A stretch of DNA of 38,838 bases from Lachnospiraceae bacterium UBA6998 (lineage in GTDB: Bacteria > Bacillota > Clostridia > Lachnospirales > Lachnospiraceae). Numbering within the stretch: the first letter of the stretch is position 1; each line of letters starts with the position of its first letter. Position numbers and translations under genes: made by a program. The notes below the pieces were generated by a model that worked only from the letters and a program-made list of their open reading frames with translations, did no database searches and was not told the origin of the DNA. The stretch lies in contig DJXS01000091.1 of NCBI GenBank assembly GCA_002448395.1, forward strand, positions 1 through 38,838, written 5' to 3'. Below are positions 15,548-23,925 of this stretch, in pieces.

Positions 15548-16735
15548 ATGCTGAAAGGTAAGACGATCCTGCTCGGTGTCACAGGGAGCATCGCTGCTTA
15601 CAAAGCCGCGGATCTCGCGAGCCGCCTTGTAAAGCAGCACGCGCAGGTCCATGTGATCATGACGGAAAATGCGGCGAAGTTCATCTCTCCTATTACGTTC
15701 GAGACCCTCACAAGCCGCAAGTGCATCACCGACACCTTTGACAGGAATCATCCTATCGAAGTGGAACATATATCACTTGCCAAAAAAGCGGATCTCGCCA
15801 TTATTGCCCCCGCGACAGCTAACATCATAGCCAAGATGGCTTACGGAATAGCGGACGATATGCTCTCGACCACTCTCCTCGCCTGCACCTGCCCGGTCCT
15901 CGTCTCTCCCGCCATGAACACGAGAATGTACGAACATCCGGCAACCCAGGCCAATCTCGCTGTGCTTAAGGAACGGGGCGTGAAGATCATTGAGCCCTCC
16001 AGCGGACATCTCGCCTGCGGAGATGAGGGCAAGGGCAAGCTTCCGGATCCTGCAGTCCTGGTTGACAGCATCCTGCTGGAGATCGCCTGTGAAAAAGATC
16101 TCGCGGGGAAGAAGGTTCTTGTAACTGCAGGTCCTACTCAGGAAGCCATAGACCCGGTCCGTTTCATCACAAATCACTCCAGCGGCAAGATGGGCTATGC
16201 CATCGCTCATGCAGCCGCCCTTCGCGGCGCCGAGGTCACACTGGTGTCAGGGCCTGTCTCCCTCACTCCTCCCGCAGGAGTGAAGCTGGTCCCGATCACA
16301 TCCGCGCGCGACCTCTTTAATGCTGTCACCGCAGTCTCCGATCAGCAGGACATCATCATCAAGGCAGCCGCCGTCGCCGATTACCGGCCGGCCGCGGTCA
16401 GCGATGAGAAGATCAAAAAGGCTGACAACGACCTGAGCCTGGACCTGGAGCGCACAGAAGACACCCTGCAGTATCTGGGACAGCACAAGCGTGCAGGCCA
16501 GATTCTTTGCGGATTCGCCATGGAGACCTCTGATCTGGAAAATAAAGCGAGAGGGAAGCTTGCGAAGAAGAATCTGGACATGATCGTGGCCAATAATGTC
16601 AAAGTCGCCGGAGCAGGCTTCGGCACAGACACCAATGTGGTTACATTTATCACCCCCGATGACACACAGCAGTTGGAGATCATGAGCAAGGAAAGCGTTG
16701 CCATGAAACTGCTTGACCGCCTGATCACACTGTAG
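15548..16735 (+). CDS. coaBC: Bifunctional phosphopantothenoylcysteine decarboxylase / phosphopantothenate-cysteine ligase
   Basis: Makes 4'-phosphopantetheine from 4'-phosphopantothenate and cysteine in two steps. At 395 residues it is full length. The N-terminal flavoprotein domain (CoaC, residues 1-180) shows LLGVTGSIAAYKAADL, the FMN-site PATANIIAKMAYGIADD and the PAMNTRMYEHPAT motif. The C-terminal ligase domain (CoaB, 185-395) shows VTAGPTQEAIDPVRFITNHS, AAAVADYRP and GFAMET. AAGGAGC precedes the ATG. It is the last gene of the panT-coaX-coaBC operon and is followed by a terminator. Confidence 0.97.
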   Translation: MLKGKTILLGVTGSIAAYKAADLASRLVKQHAQVHVIMTENAAKFISPITFETLTSRKCITDTFDRNHPIEVEHISLAKKADLAIIAPATANIIAKMAYGIADDMLSTTLLACTCPVLVSPAMNTRMYEHPATQANLAVLKERGVKIIEPSSGHLACGDEGKGKLPDPAVLVDSILLEIACEKDLAGKKVLVTAGPTQEAIDPVRFITNHSSGKMGYAIAHAAALRGAEVTLVSGPVSLTPPAGVKLVPITSARDLFNAVTAVSDQQDIIIKAAAVADYRPAAVSDEKIKKADNDLSLDLERTEDTLQYLGQHKRAGQILCGFAMETSDLENKARGKLAKKNLDMIVANNVKVAGAGFGTDTNVVTFITPDDTQQLEIMSKESVAMKLLDRLITL

Positions 16736-16750
16736 GGCATCGTATAATAG

Positions 16751-16790
16751 AAAGCGGCACTGCTCAGTCATGAGCTGTGCCGCTTTTTTT
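16751..16790 (+). terminator. Terminator of the pantothenate/CoA operon
   Basis: AAAGCGGCAC-T-GCTCA pairs with TGAGC-T-GTGCCGCTTT, followed by a run of T. Confidence 0.9.
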
Positions 16791-16829
16791 ATAAAAAACC
16801 GCTTATTCTTATGCATTATCTGCATTTCG

Positions 16830-16933
16830 TTGATATAATAACTATATACCATATATTATTGCTGTTAAAAAAGACCCGGCGTCCAATGCTGTTTAGGGAG
16901 TAGGCATATCTGTGGACGCGAGCCTTTTTTAAC
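16830..16933 (+). ncRNA. Candidate small structured RNA (long hairpin) with its own promoter
   Basis: The 5' arm GTTAAAAAAG...GGCGTCC (16864-16884) pairs with GGACGC...CTTTTTTAAC (16914-16933), enclosing a 29-base loop with a small inner ATGC/GCAT helix. TTGATA (16830-16835), 16 bp, TATATT (16852-16857) lies just upstream, so a transcript would begin at about the first base of the stem. The 3' arm ends in six T. It could be a small RNA, a second terminator or a mobile palindromic element. It does not match any riboswitch I can name. The rest of the 16791-17031 gap contains a -10 for the next gene and nothing else I recognise. Confidence 0.45.
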
Positions 16934-17005
16934 ACGATTATTATAAACCTATAGTGTTCATTTTTCAAAACCTTTCAGGTTATTAATTAAAAGATTCTGA
17001 CCCTC

Positions 17006-17011
17006 TATAAT
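17006..17011 (+). promoter_or_regulatory. -10 element of the small XRE gene
   Basis: TATAAT 21 bases before the start codon, with only a weak -35 (TTAATT, 16983-16988). Confidence 0.4.
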
Positions 17012-17031
17012 TCTCTCATGGAGATTTTGCA

Positions 17032-17373
17032 ATGAGTGATTATAAAGCAGCGATCGGAAAAAGAGTTTCGACTCTGAGAAAAATAAATGGAATGACGCAG
17101 GAGAATCTCGCTGAATTACTGGACTGTTCTGTCAAGCATATCAGCCACTCCGAGCGTGGAATTGCCCTCTTATCCCTTGAGAAATATCTCTTTCTCAGTG
17201 ATTATTTCGGCTGCAGTCTCGACTATCTCCTAAAGGGTTCATCCTCTTCTGATATATCCTCCTGTCTTCCCGCCGAAGTCCTGAAGATCCTCAGAGAGGA
17301 CGAAAGCGAGGAACAGGAACTGCTTCTGGCCTACCTGAATATGTACTCCAGAATAAAAAACTTACGCAATTAA
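17032..17373 (+). CDS. Small XRE-family helix-turn-helix protein
   Basis: A 113-residue cytoplasmic DNA-binding protein. The helix-turn-helix spans residues about 7-65 (RVSTLRKINGMTQENLAELL, then HISHSERGIALLSLEKYLF), ending in the CSLDYLLKG segment that typically closes this domain. The remaining 40 residues are acidic and predicted helical, possibly for dimerisation. A GGAG site precedes the ATG. It stands alone between the CoA operon and convergent ddh. No partner toxin or protease is adjacent, so its targets are unknown. Confidence 0.85.
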   Translation: MSDYKAAIGKRVSTLRKINGMTQENLAELLDCSVKHISHSERGIALLSLEKYLFLSDYFGCSLDYLLKGSSSSDISSCLPAEVLKILREDESEEQELLLAYLNMYSRIKNLRN

Positions 17374-17374
17374 A

Positions 17375-17416
17375 AAGCTGTGAAAAATGGACATCCCATT
17401 CTTCACAGCTTCTTTT
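17375..17416. terminator. Bidirectional terminator between the XRE gene and ddh
   Basis: AAGCTGTGAA (17375-17384) pairs with TTCACAGCTT (17402-17411), with a T-rich end on the plus strand and an A-run on the other side. Confidence 0.75.
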
Positions 17417-17450
17417 TATCATCTCTTTATTCTCTTTACAGCTATTATCT

Positions 17451-18437
17451 TTACAGCATGTGAGCCCTCAGCTCTTCTCCGCTCATCGCGGAAAGATATG
17501 CCGGAGCAATATCAAGAACGGTCTTGCAGCCGCACTGACCTTCCTGATTGAGTCTGTAAGCTGCTCTCGCGAAAGCGACCAGAACGCTTCCCGTAAACTC
17601 AGGGTTGGAATCCAGTTTGAGGGAATACTCGATGACGTGTGTATTCTCGTCGTTCGCACCTGTCACACCGGAATACAGGACGCTGCCGCCATGGGGAAGT
17701 CCTGCGTGATCACGGGCCATTTCTTCTGCGGAGATGAAGTGTACGGTGGTGTCGTACTCGTCAAAATAGTTAGGCATGGTCTTGATCTCATTCTCGATCC
17801 TGGCCAGATCCGCTCCCTCTGCTGCCACGACAAAGCACTCTCTTGTGTGCTTCTGCCTTGTGGTAAGTTCGGGTGCCTTGCCTGCACGCACAGCTTCCAG
17901 GGCTGCAGGAACCGGAATGGTATACTGTCTTGCGTCGATAACGCCGTCAATCCTGCGGACCGCATCGGAGTGGCCTTGGCTGACGCCCTTGCCCCAGAAG
18001 GTATAAGGTGTTCCGCCGGGAAGGACAGCGCTCGCATATACTCTGTTCAGAGAGAACATGCCGGGATCCCAGCCGCAGGAAATAATGCCGATCTTGCCGG
18101 CTTTCTTCGCGGCTGCATCTACATCCGCGTAGTGCTCCGGAATATGTGCGTGTGTGTCAAAACTGTCGATAATATTGTAAAGGGCTGCATATTTAGGTCC
18201 CTGCACAGGCAGGTCCGTTGCGCTGCCGCCGCAGAGGATCAGCACATCCATAGGAACTTCCTGCTTCACAAGAGCTTCTTCTCCGTAAACTTTGACGCCG
18301 GCGGTCTTGATCTTAAGCCCTGCGGGGTCGCGGCGGGTAAATACACCGACAAGTTCCATATCGGGATTGCGGCGGATCGCCTGCTCAACGCCTCTGCCAA
18401 GGTTTCCGTAACCGAAAATTCCTACTCTGATTGCCAT
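17451..18437 (-). CDS. ddh: meso-Diaminopimelate D-dehydrogenase
   Basis: Reductively aminates L-2-amino-6-oxopimelate to meso-diaminopimelate with NADPH, a one-step route to the peptidoglycan and lysine precursor. I place the start at ATG 18437 (MAIRVGIFGYGNLG), which has a GGAGG site 8 bases upstream; a longer in-frame ORF exists but is not needed. The result is 328 residues, the usual Ddh size. The Rossmann motif GYGNLG, the substrate-loop sequence SCGWDPGMFSLNR and GKGVSQGHSDA, and the C-terminal dimer segment are all diagnostic. It lies 109 bases downstream of the dehydrogenase gene transcribed in the same direction. Confidence 0.95.
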   Translation of the reverse strand: MAIRVGIFGYGNLGRGVEQAIRRNPDMELVGVFTRRDPAGLKIKTAGVKVYGEEALVKQEVPMDVLILCGGSATDLPVQGPKYAALYNIIDSFDTHAHIPEHYADVDAAAKKAGKIGIISCGWDPGMFSLNRVYASAVLPGGTPYTFWGKGVSQGHSDAVRRIDGVIDARQYTIPVPAALEAVRAGKAPELTTRQKHTRECFVVAAEGADLARIENEIKTMPNYFDEYDTTVHFISAEEMARDHAGLPHGGSVLYSGVTGANDENTHVIEYSLKLDSNPEFTGSVLVAFARAAYRLNQEGQCGCKTVLDIAPAYLSAMSGEELRAHML

Positions 18438-18546
18438 GTCATTGTCCTCCATAAATTTTGTATACAATAATACTAAAAAACTATAACATGCCGCAGTATC
18501 CGCTGACAAGTGAATTTCATTCACATTTGACAAATTGTTTCATGCT

Positions 18547-19494
18547 TTACATCACGACATTGCTCTGCTTCCCGTCCATCCAGTTCTGCAGATTCTCGAA
18601 TACGATCTTCGCGCGAAGGCTCATGGACTCCTTCGTTGCAAACGCTACGTGCGGCGTCACAAGCACATTCGGCGCATGCAGGATCGGTGACTCGACATCC
18701 AGGGGCGGCTCCTTGTCGAAGACATCGATACCGGCGCAGGCGATCACGCCCTTGTGAAGCGCCTCCGCGAGGTCCTTCTCGACCACAACCGGTCCGCGCG
18801 CCACGTTGATCAGTATTGCAGTGGGCTTCATCATCGCCAGCTTCTTCGCGTCGATCATCCCTCTGGTGGAATCGTTCAGCGGGCAGTGCAGCACGACGAT
18901 ATCTGACTTCGCCAGAAGTTCTTCCTGCGGCACCTGCTTCACATAGGAAGCTGCTTCTTTGTGGATCGTCCTGCTCTGGGCCAAAATATCGCACCCAAAA
19001 GCGTGGAACAGTTCTGCCGTGCGGCTTCCGATCTTGCCCAGGCCAATAATGCCGACTGTCTTGCCCTTGAGCTCCCAGCCGACAAGTCCGTCCTTGGTCT
19101 TCCCATCGCGGCACCTGCCTTCTACTTCGCGCATATTGCGGGCCAGGGACAGAACCATGCCGAGTACCAGCTCTGAGACCGCCTCATTGGAGTAGCCGGA
19201 GGCGTTGCTAACCGCGATCCCTCTCTCTTTTGCCGCCTCAAGCCCCACATGGTCGACACCGGTAAAAGCGATATCTATAAACTTCAGGTTCGGGCATGCG
19301 CGCAGAACATCCGCGCTCATGGGCATGTTGGCCAGGATCATCGCGTCCGCGTCCTTAGCTTCCTCGATCAGCTTGTCCTTGTCTGTCGTTTTGGCAAAAG
19401 ATTCGAAAACCACGCCTTTTTCCTCAAAGGGCTTCTGGCACTCTTTCAGTTCGACATCGGAAATGCCGAGGGATTCCATGATTACAACTTTCAT
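18547..19494 (-). CDS. D-2-hydroxyacid dehydrogenase (NAD-dependent)
   Basis: A 315-residue cytoplasmic oxidoreductase of the D-isomer-specific 2-hydroxyacid family. ATG 19494 has an AGGAGG site and is preferred over a longer in-frame start. The NAD-binding domain has GIIGLGKIGSRTAELF. The catalytic Arg is in NVARGPVV, the Glu is in the KEPP region, and the His is in TPHVAFAT. Possible substrates are 2-ketoacids such as pyruvate, hydroxypyruvate, phenylpyruvate or 2-ketoisocaproate; the sequence does not allow me to choose. It is divergent from thyA, sharing a short intergenic region. Confidence 0.92.
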   Translation of the reverse strand: MKVVIMESLGISDVELKECQKPFEEKGVVFESFAKTTDKDKLIEEAKDADAMILANMPMSADVLRACPNLKFIDIAFTGVDHVGLEAAKERGIAVSNASGYSNEAVSELVLGMVLSLARNMREVEGRCRDGKTKDGLVGWELKGKTVGIIGLGKIGSRTAELFHAFGCDILAQSRTIHKEAASYVKQVPQEELLAKSDIVVLHCPLNDSTRGMIDAKKLAMMKPTAILINVARGPVVVEKDLAEALHKGVIACAGIDVFDKEPPLDVESPILHAPNVLVTPHVAFATKESMSLRAKIVFENLQNWMDGKQSNVVM

Positions 19495-19541
19495 AATACA
19501 AATCCTCCTTGCATAATCAAGCGTCCACATTCTTATGTTTA

Positions 19542-19569
19542 TGCTATAATAATCAGAAATTGAATTTCT
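19542..19569 (+). promoter_or_regulatory. thyA promoter with a dyad at the start site
   Basis: TGCTATAAT (19542-19550) is a perfect extended -10. AGAAATT-G-AATTTCT (19555-19569) is a perfect inverted repeat directly over the expected transcription start. Its arms resemble the AGGAAATT/AATTTCCT dyad by the XRE-ImmA promoter. Confidence 0.5.
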
Positions 19570-19613
19570 CCACGTAATTGTATTCTATTTTTCCACGAAA
19601 GGAAACTCCTCTT

Positions 19614-20456
19614 ATGACCAAAGCCGACAAGCTCCTTGTACAGGACATTCACAATATTCTCGATAACGGCTACAAAGATGTAAATCCCCGCCCCAGATAT
19701 GAGGACGGGACTCCCGCCTACACCATCAGTGTCAATCATGTCGTGCGCAAATACGACCTTAGTAAAGGCGAATTTCCCATCTGCACGCTGCGACGCCAGG
19801 CCTGGAAGACAGGGATCCGAGAGATCTTCACCATCTACCAGCACCCGACAAATGTTCTCTCCGAGATGAGAGAGCTGGGCGTTACATGGTGGGATCCATG
19901 GGATATCGGCGACGGCACGATCGGCCAGCGCTACGGCGCCACTGTTAAGCGCTATGACCTGATCCACAACCTGATCAACGATATCCAAAAAGATCCTTAC
20001 GGCAGAAGAAAAGTCGTCTCCCTCTGGCAGGAGTCTGATCTTCACGAGACCAAAGGCCTCGCTCCCTGCGCTTTCCTGACTATGTGGAATGTCCGCGGGG
20101 AATACCTGGATATGAGCATGATCCAGCGCAGCGGCGATATGCTGACGGCATCCGGCGCGGGCGGTATCAACGAGATCCAGTACGCCGCGCTTCTTATGAT
20201 GATCGCTAAAGTGACCGGTTATGAGCCCGGCGTATTCACACACTTCGTCGCCAATGAGCAGATCTATGACCGCCATATGGACAACGCGCAGGAAATGCTG
20301 CGCCGCGCAGAGGTCATGGCAGACGATACACAGCAACCTGTCCTGGTTCTGAACAAGGAAAAAGGCTGCCATTTTGAAGACATCACGATCGATGACTTTG
20401 AAATGAGAGATTACAATCCCATGAAGCCGCAGCTTACTTTTGAGCTGGGAATCTGA
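19614..20456 (+). CDS. thyA: Thymidylate synthase (folate-dependent)
   Basis: Converts dUMP to dTMP using methylene-tetrahydrofolate. I choose ATG 19614 (MTKADKLLVQD), preceded by AAAGGAAAC, giving 280 residues; an in-frame ATG 12 codons upstream lacks a good site. The nucleophile is the Cys in GLAPCAFLTMW. Other family segments are TLRRQAWKTGIREI, TWWDPWDIGDGTIGQRYG, QRSGDML, NEIQYAALLMM and IYDRHMDN. The usual His after the active-site Cys (PCH) is Ala here. Bacillus subtilis ThyA-type enzymes also lack it, so this is a subfamily trait, not damage. No dihydrofolate reductase gene is adjacent. Confidence 0.95.
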   Translation: MTKADKLLVQDIHNILDNGYKDVNPRPRYEDGTPAYTISVNHVVRKYDLSKGEFPICTLRRQAWKTGIREIFTIYQHPTNVLSEMRELGVTWWDPWDIGDGTIGQRYGATVKRYDLIHNLINDIQKDPYGRRKVVSLWQESDLHETKGLAPCAFLTMWNVRGEYLDMSMIQRSGDMLTASGAGGINEIQYAALLMMIAKVTGYEPGVFTHFVANEQIYDRHMDNAQEMLRRAEVMADDTQQPVLVLNKEKGCHFEDITIDDFEMRDYNPMKPQLTFELGI

Positions 20457-20466
20457 AGAAGCAGCA

Positions 20467-20490
20467 GCGCCCTGCCGGGCGCGGCTTTAT
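20467..20490 (+). terminator. Possible thyA terminator
   Basis: GCGCCC-TGCC-GGGCGC followed by GGCTTTATT. The T-run is short, so the call is weak. Confidence 0.45.
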
Positions 20491-20506
20491 TCATCCGGTT
20501 GTGATT

Positions 20507-21127
20507 TCATATTGTCGCGCCCAAATGCTGAATGCTGAGGGCTGCCGCCTCAAGTCCAGCCTCGCAGCATTCCCTGAAGTCCGCTCCGCGCAGCAGGCCT
20601 TCCATAAAGCCTGCCACAAAATTGTCGCCGGCTCCCGTTGTGTCCACCACCGGGACTTTCAGCGCGGGAAGCATAAAGCGCTCTCCGCTTTCTGACGCAG
20701 CAGCGTAGATTCCCTGCTCGCCGGCCTTGATCACCACATGGCGGATACCTTGTTCCAAGAGAGCCTCCGCCATTTCTTCATAACTTCCGTCTATACCTGT
20801 CAAAAAAGCAGCTTCTGTATCGTTTGGGAAAATATAGTCGATCATCGGCAGTACCGCCGCAATGTCGCTCAGGGACATACTGCGGAATGTCGGTATTTTG
20901 GTATCCGCGCAGACAAGCGCAGCCCTGCGTCCCATTGACGAGAGTACAAAGGACTCGTTGACCGCGTCGCCGCCAAGGTTGAGCGTGATGCTCTGCGCGC
21001 GCGTCTTCCCCATTCCCAGAGGATCACCTTCGACGCCCCTTGTTATGCAATCTACCACCGCCTGTCCGATGCAGATGACCGAAACCGCTGCCTTACTCTG
21101 TTCTGTCTCTTTCATGTCCGCTCTCAT
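20507..21127 (-). pseudogene. PfkB-family sugar kinase with a large internal in-frame deletion
   Basis: The reading frame is open for 206 residues from ATG 21127, while intact PfkB sugar kinases have about 300-330. The N-terminus is normal (VICIGQAVVDCITRG, then NLGGDAVNES, the sugar-binding loop). The C-terminus is normal too (PNDTEAAFLTG, and DTTGAGDNFVAGF with the anion hole and catalytic Asp). At RRAALVC-ADTKIPTF, near 20910, the sequence jumps from the start of the core sheet to a segment that normally lies about 100 residues later. The lid strands and part of the sugar pocket are therefore missing. Probably inactive, but there is no stop or frameshift. Substrate of the ancestor unknown, probably fructose or a related sugar. 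Confidence 0.75.
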
Positions 21128-21240
21128 CGCTGCCTGTCCTCTGTAGAAAAACAAATGTTTATTTTCATTTCCATATTCATATGATAGTATTAGAAAGTCA
21201 AAAAATACAGAATTTTGTATATTCATAAAGGGGGATTTCA

Positions 21241-22635
21241 ATGGATCTGGCAAGTATTCTCACTCAAATCGATGACGTTCTGTACACCTGGCTTCTGATC
21301 TATCTGCTGGCAGGCAGCGGCATCTATTTCTCAGTGCGCACCCGTTTTGTGCAGGTCCGCCGCTTTAAAGACGCCCTCCACTGCATGATGGAGAAAAAAG
21401 AGGGCGATAAGGGCGTCTCCTCATTCCAGGCGCTGATGATCGCCACTGCTTCCCGTGTAGGAACCGGCAATATGGCAGGCGTCGCGACCGCGATCATCCT
21501 GGGCGGACCGGGCGCCGCGTTCTGGATGTGGCTCATGGCGGTCCTGGGATCTGCCTCTGCTTTCATCGAGAGTACGCTGGCCCAGATCTACAAGAAAAGA
21601 GAGGGCGACTCCTTTAAGGGAGGTCCCGCTTACTACATAGAGAGGGCTCTCGGCTCCAGGCCACTCGGCATCGTATTCGCTATCTCGCTGATCGCCACCT
21701 TTGCGTTTGGCTTCAACGGGCTTCAGGCCTACAATATCGTCTCGGCGTTCGCGGTTTACACGACGAATCTTGAATCCAGCATCCTTCCCACTGCGATCGG
21801 CATTATCCTTGCTATCGCGGCGTTCTATATTTTCTTTGCCGGAGACGTCATCGGAAAGATCTCTTCCGTCCTCGTTCCCGCAATGGCGGCCCTTTATATC
21901 GCCATCGGTGTCTTTGTGATCGTCACAAATATCACTAAACTGCCCTCTGTCCTTGCGATCATTATGGCAGACGCATTTAACTTCAAGTCGATCTTCGGCG
22001 GTTTTACGGGCTCCTGTATGGTGCTGGGCATCAAGCGCGGCCTCTTCTCCAATGAGGCAGGTATGGGTTCCGCTCCCAACGCGAGTGCCTCCGCTACCGT
22101 CTCCCATCCGGCCAAGCAGGGACTGGCGCAGATCATCTCCGTATATATCGACACTCTTTTGATCTGCTCCACGACAGTTTTCCTGATCCTTCTGACCGGC
22201 GACTGGTCAGACAGCGGCTATTCGGGAATCCCGCTTCTGCAGCAGTGCGTGGCAAGAGTCATCGGCCCCGTCGGCATTCACTTTGTGACCGTCATTGTCT
22301 GCCTGTTTGCCTTTACTTCCATTATCGGAAATTACTTCTACGCGGAGGCAAATATTCTGTTCATAACCAAGAACAAGGTAGTGATGAACATCTTCCGGGC
22401 AGCAGCCGCCCTTATGGTCTTCATCGGCGCGGGCAACAGCCTCGACGTGGCCTGGAGCCTTGCAGACATCACCATGGGCCTGGAAGCTGTCGTCAACATC
22501 GTCGCGATCGTTCTGCTCGGAAACATTGCATTTAAGGCACTGGACGACTACGAGGCGCAGATGGCCAAAGGTCTCGACCCGGTCTTCCACGAGTCCAACA
22601 TCGGGCTCACAAATACTGATGTCTGGAAAGATTAA
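21241..22635 (+). CDS. AGCS-family sodium:alanine/glycine symporter
   Basis: A 464-residue integral membrane protein with about ten or eleven hydrophobic segments. Family signatures are the N-terminal YFSVRTRFVQVRRF, SSFQALMIATASRVGTGNMAG (substrate and cation site region), GGPGAAFWMWLMA, FKGGPAYYIERALG and GLFSNEAGMGSAPNASASA. It imports small neutral amino acids, usually Ala or Gly, with Na+ (or H+). An AAAGGGGG site precedes the ATG at the right distance. It is a single gene between the deleted PfkB kinase and a shared terminator with dxr. The exact substrate is not readable from the sequence. Confidence 0.94.
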   Translation: MDLASILTQIDDVLYTWLLIYLLAGSGIYFSVRTRFVQVRRFKDALHCMMEKKEGDKGVSSFQALMIATASRVGTGNMAGVATAIILGGPGAAFWMWLMAVLGSASAFIESTLAQIYKKREGDSFKGGPAYYIERALGSRPLGIVFAISLIATFAFGFNGLQAYNIVSAFAVYTTNLESSILPTAIGIILAIAAFYIFFAGDVIGKISSVLVPAMAALYIAIGVFVIVTNITKLPSVLAIIMADAFNFKSIFGGFTGSCMVLGIKRGLFSNEAGMGSAPNASASATVSHPAKQGLAQIISVYIDTLLICSTTVFLILLTGDWSDSGYSGIPLLQQCVARVIGPVGIHFVTVIVCLFAFTSIIGNYFYAEANILFITKNKVVMNIFRAAAALMVFIGAGNSLDVAWSLADITMGLEAVVNIVAIVLLGNIAFKALDDYEAQMAKGLDPVFHESNIGLTNTDVWKD

Positions 22636-22710
22636 TCCTGAGACGAAACGCCTTCAGACATCTGATGATAAACTGCCATTCGGATGTAACAGTCCTCTGT
22701 TTCAGAGAAA

Positions 22711-22747
22711 AATCCCCGGAGTTCTTAAAGATCTCCGGGGATTCTTT
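22711..22747. terminator. Bidirectional terminator between the symporter and dxr
   Basis: AATCCCCGGAG pairs with CTCCGGGGATT across an 11-base loop, with T-runs on both strands. Confidence 0.85.
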
Positions 22748-22763
22748 TATGCGTCCTGACCGC

Positions 22764-23909
22764 TCAGGCTTTCCAGCCCGCGAGAAGTTCCTGAACTTCT
22801 TTTTCCGTCTCAAACACTTCATCGATTGTAGGATTGTCGATAAAACGGCATTTCTCCATGCTGTAACGGATCATCTGAGTGATCTCGGGATATCTGACCT
22901 TGCCGCTCAGGAATGCCTGGACAGCCAGCTCGTCTGCGGCGTTAAAGACAGTCGGAAGGTTTCCGCCCTTGCCGATCGCTTCATAGGCGAGCTTCAGTGC
23001 GGGGAAAGTCTCCATATCGGGCTTTTCAAAGGTCATCTGTCCGAGCTTGTAGAAATCCATCTTCTCGCCGCCCATGGGCCTGCGCTCGGGATAGTACAGC
23101 GCGTACTGGATGGGAAGGCGCATGTCCGGAAGACCAAGCTCCGCGATGATAGCGCCGTCCTCATATTCCACCATGGAGTGGATCACACTCTGAGGGTGTA
23201 CGAGAACCTGGATCTGAGCAGGATCCACGTCAAAGAGCCATTTGGCTTCGATCACTTCAAGCCCTTTATTAACAAGTGTAGAGGAGTCAATGGTGATCTT
23301 GGGACCCATAGCCCATGTGGGATGCCGCAGCGCGTCCTGGGCGGTCACATTCTCAAGGTCCTCCGCTTTTTTGCCTCTGAAGGGGCCTCCTGATGCTGTG
23401 AGCCAGATCTTAGCGATCTTATTGCCGTTCTCTCCGTTAAGAGACTGGAAGATCGCGCTGTGCTCACTGTCCACAGGGAGGATCGGAACGCCCTTGCTCG
23501 CGGCCAGCGGCATAATGATATGACCGGCTGTGACCAGAGTCTCTTTGTTCGCAAGCGCGATCTTCTTCCCTGATTCGATCGCGGCAACTGTAGGGCGCAC
23601 GCCGACCATTCCCATAATGGCGGTGACAAAATAGTCATATCCTTCCATTGACGCCACTTCCAAAATGCCGTCCATTCCCGCGAGGACTTTGACATCCATA
23701 TCCTTAACGCGGATCCTGAGGTCTTTGGCGGCCTCTTCGTCCCACATCACAGCCGTCTTCGGCCTGAATTCGCGGATCTGGGCTTCTATCAGATCCACGC
23801 TCTTTCTGGCACACAGCGCCGTAACTTCTATGTCTTTCTGTTCTCTCGCAACGTCCAGTGTCTGCCGTCCGATGGAACCTGTAGAACCCAATATCGCTAT
23901 CTTTTTCAT
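22764..23909 (-). CDS. dxr: 1-Deoxy-D-xylulose 5-phosphate reductoisomerase
   Basis: Second enzyme of the MEP isoprenoid pathway, converting DXP to MEP with NADPH. ATG 23909 (MKKIAILGSTGSIG) has a GGAGG site just upstream, giving 381 residues, the usual size. The NADPH motif GSTGSIG, ANKETLVTAG, the metal-binding LPVDSEHSAIFQ, TASGGPF, and GPKITIDSSTLVNKGLEVIEA are all present. It follows dxs after 16 bases and is clearly co-transcribed. Confidence 0.97.
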   Translation of the reverse strand: MKKIAILGSTGSIGRQTLDVAREQKDIEVTALCARKSVDLIEAQIREFRPKTAVMWDEEAAKDLRIRVKDMDVKVLAGMDGILEVASMEGYDYFVTAIMGMVGVRPTVAAIESGKKIALANKETLVTAGHIIMPLAASKGVPILPVDSEHSAIFQSLNGENGNKIAKIWLTASGGPFRGKKAEDLENVTAQDALRHPTWAMGPKITIDSSTLVNKGLEVIEAKWLFDVDPAQIQVLVHPQSVIHSMVEYEDGAIIAELGLPDMRLPIQYALYYPERRPMGGEKMDFYKLGQMTFEKPDMETFPALKLAYEAIGKGGNLPTVFNAADELAVQAFLSGKVRYPEITQMIRYSMEKCRFIDNPTIDEVFETEKEVQELLAGWKA

Positions 23910-23925
23910 TATGTCCTCCATGCCT

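Noticed and set aside
16864..16933. yybP-ykoY (manganese) riboswitch, suggested by GGGAGTAGG
   Set aside because: The second conserved strand and the three-way layout are missing, and the next gene is an XRE regulator, not a cation exporter.
19614..20456. Loss of function of ThyA because the active-site PCH is PCA
   Set aside because: Bacillus subtilis ThyA-type enzymes also lack that His; the remaining substrate residues are present.
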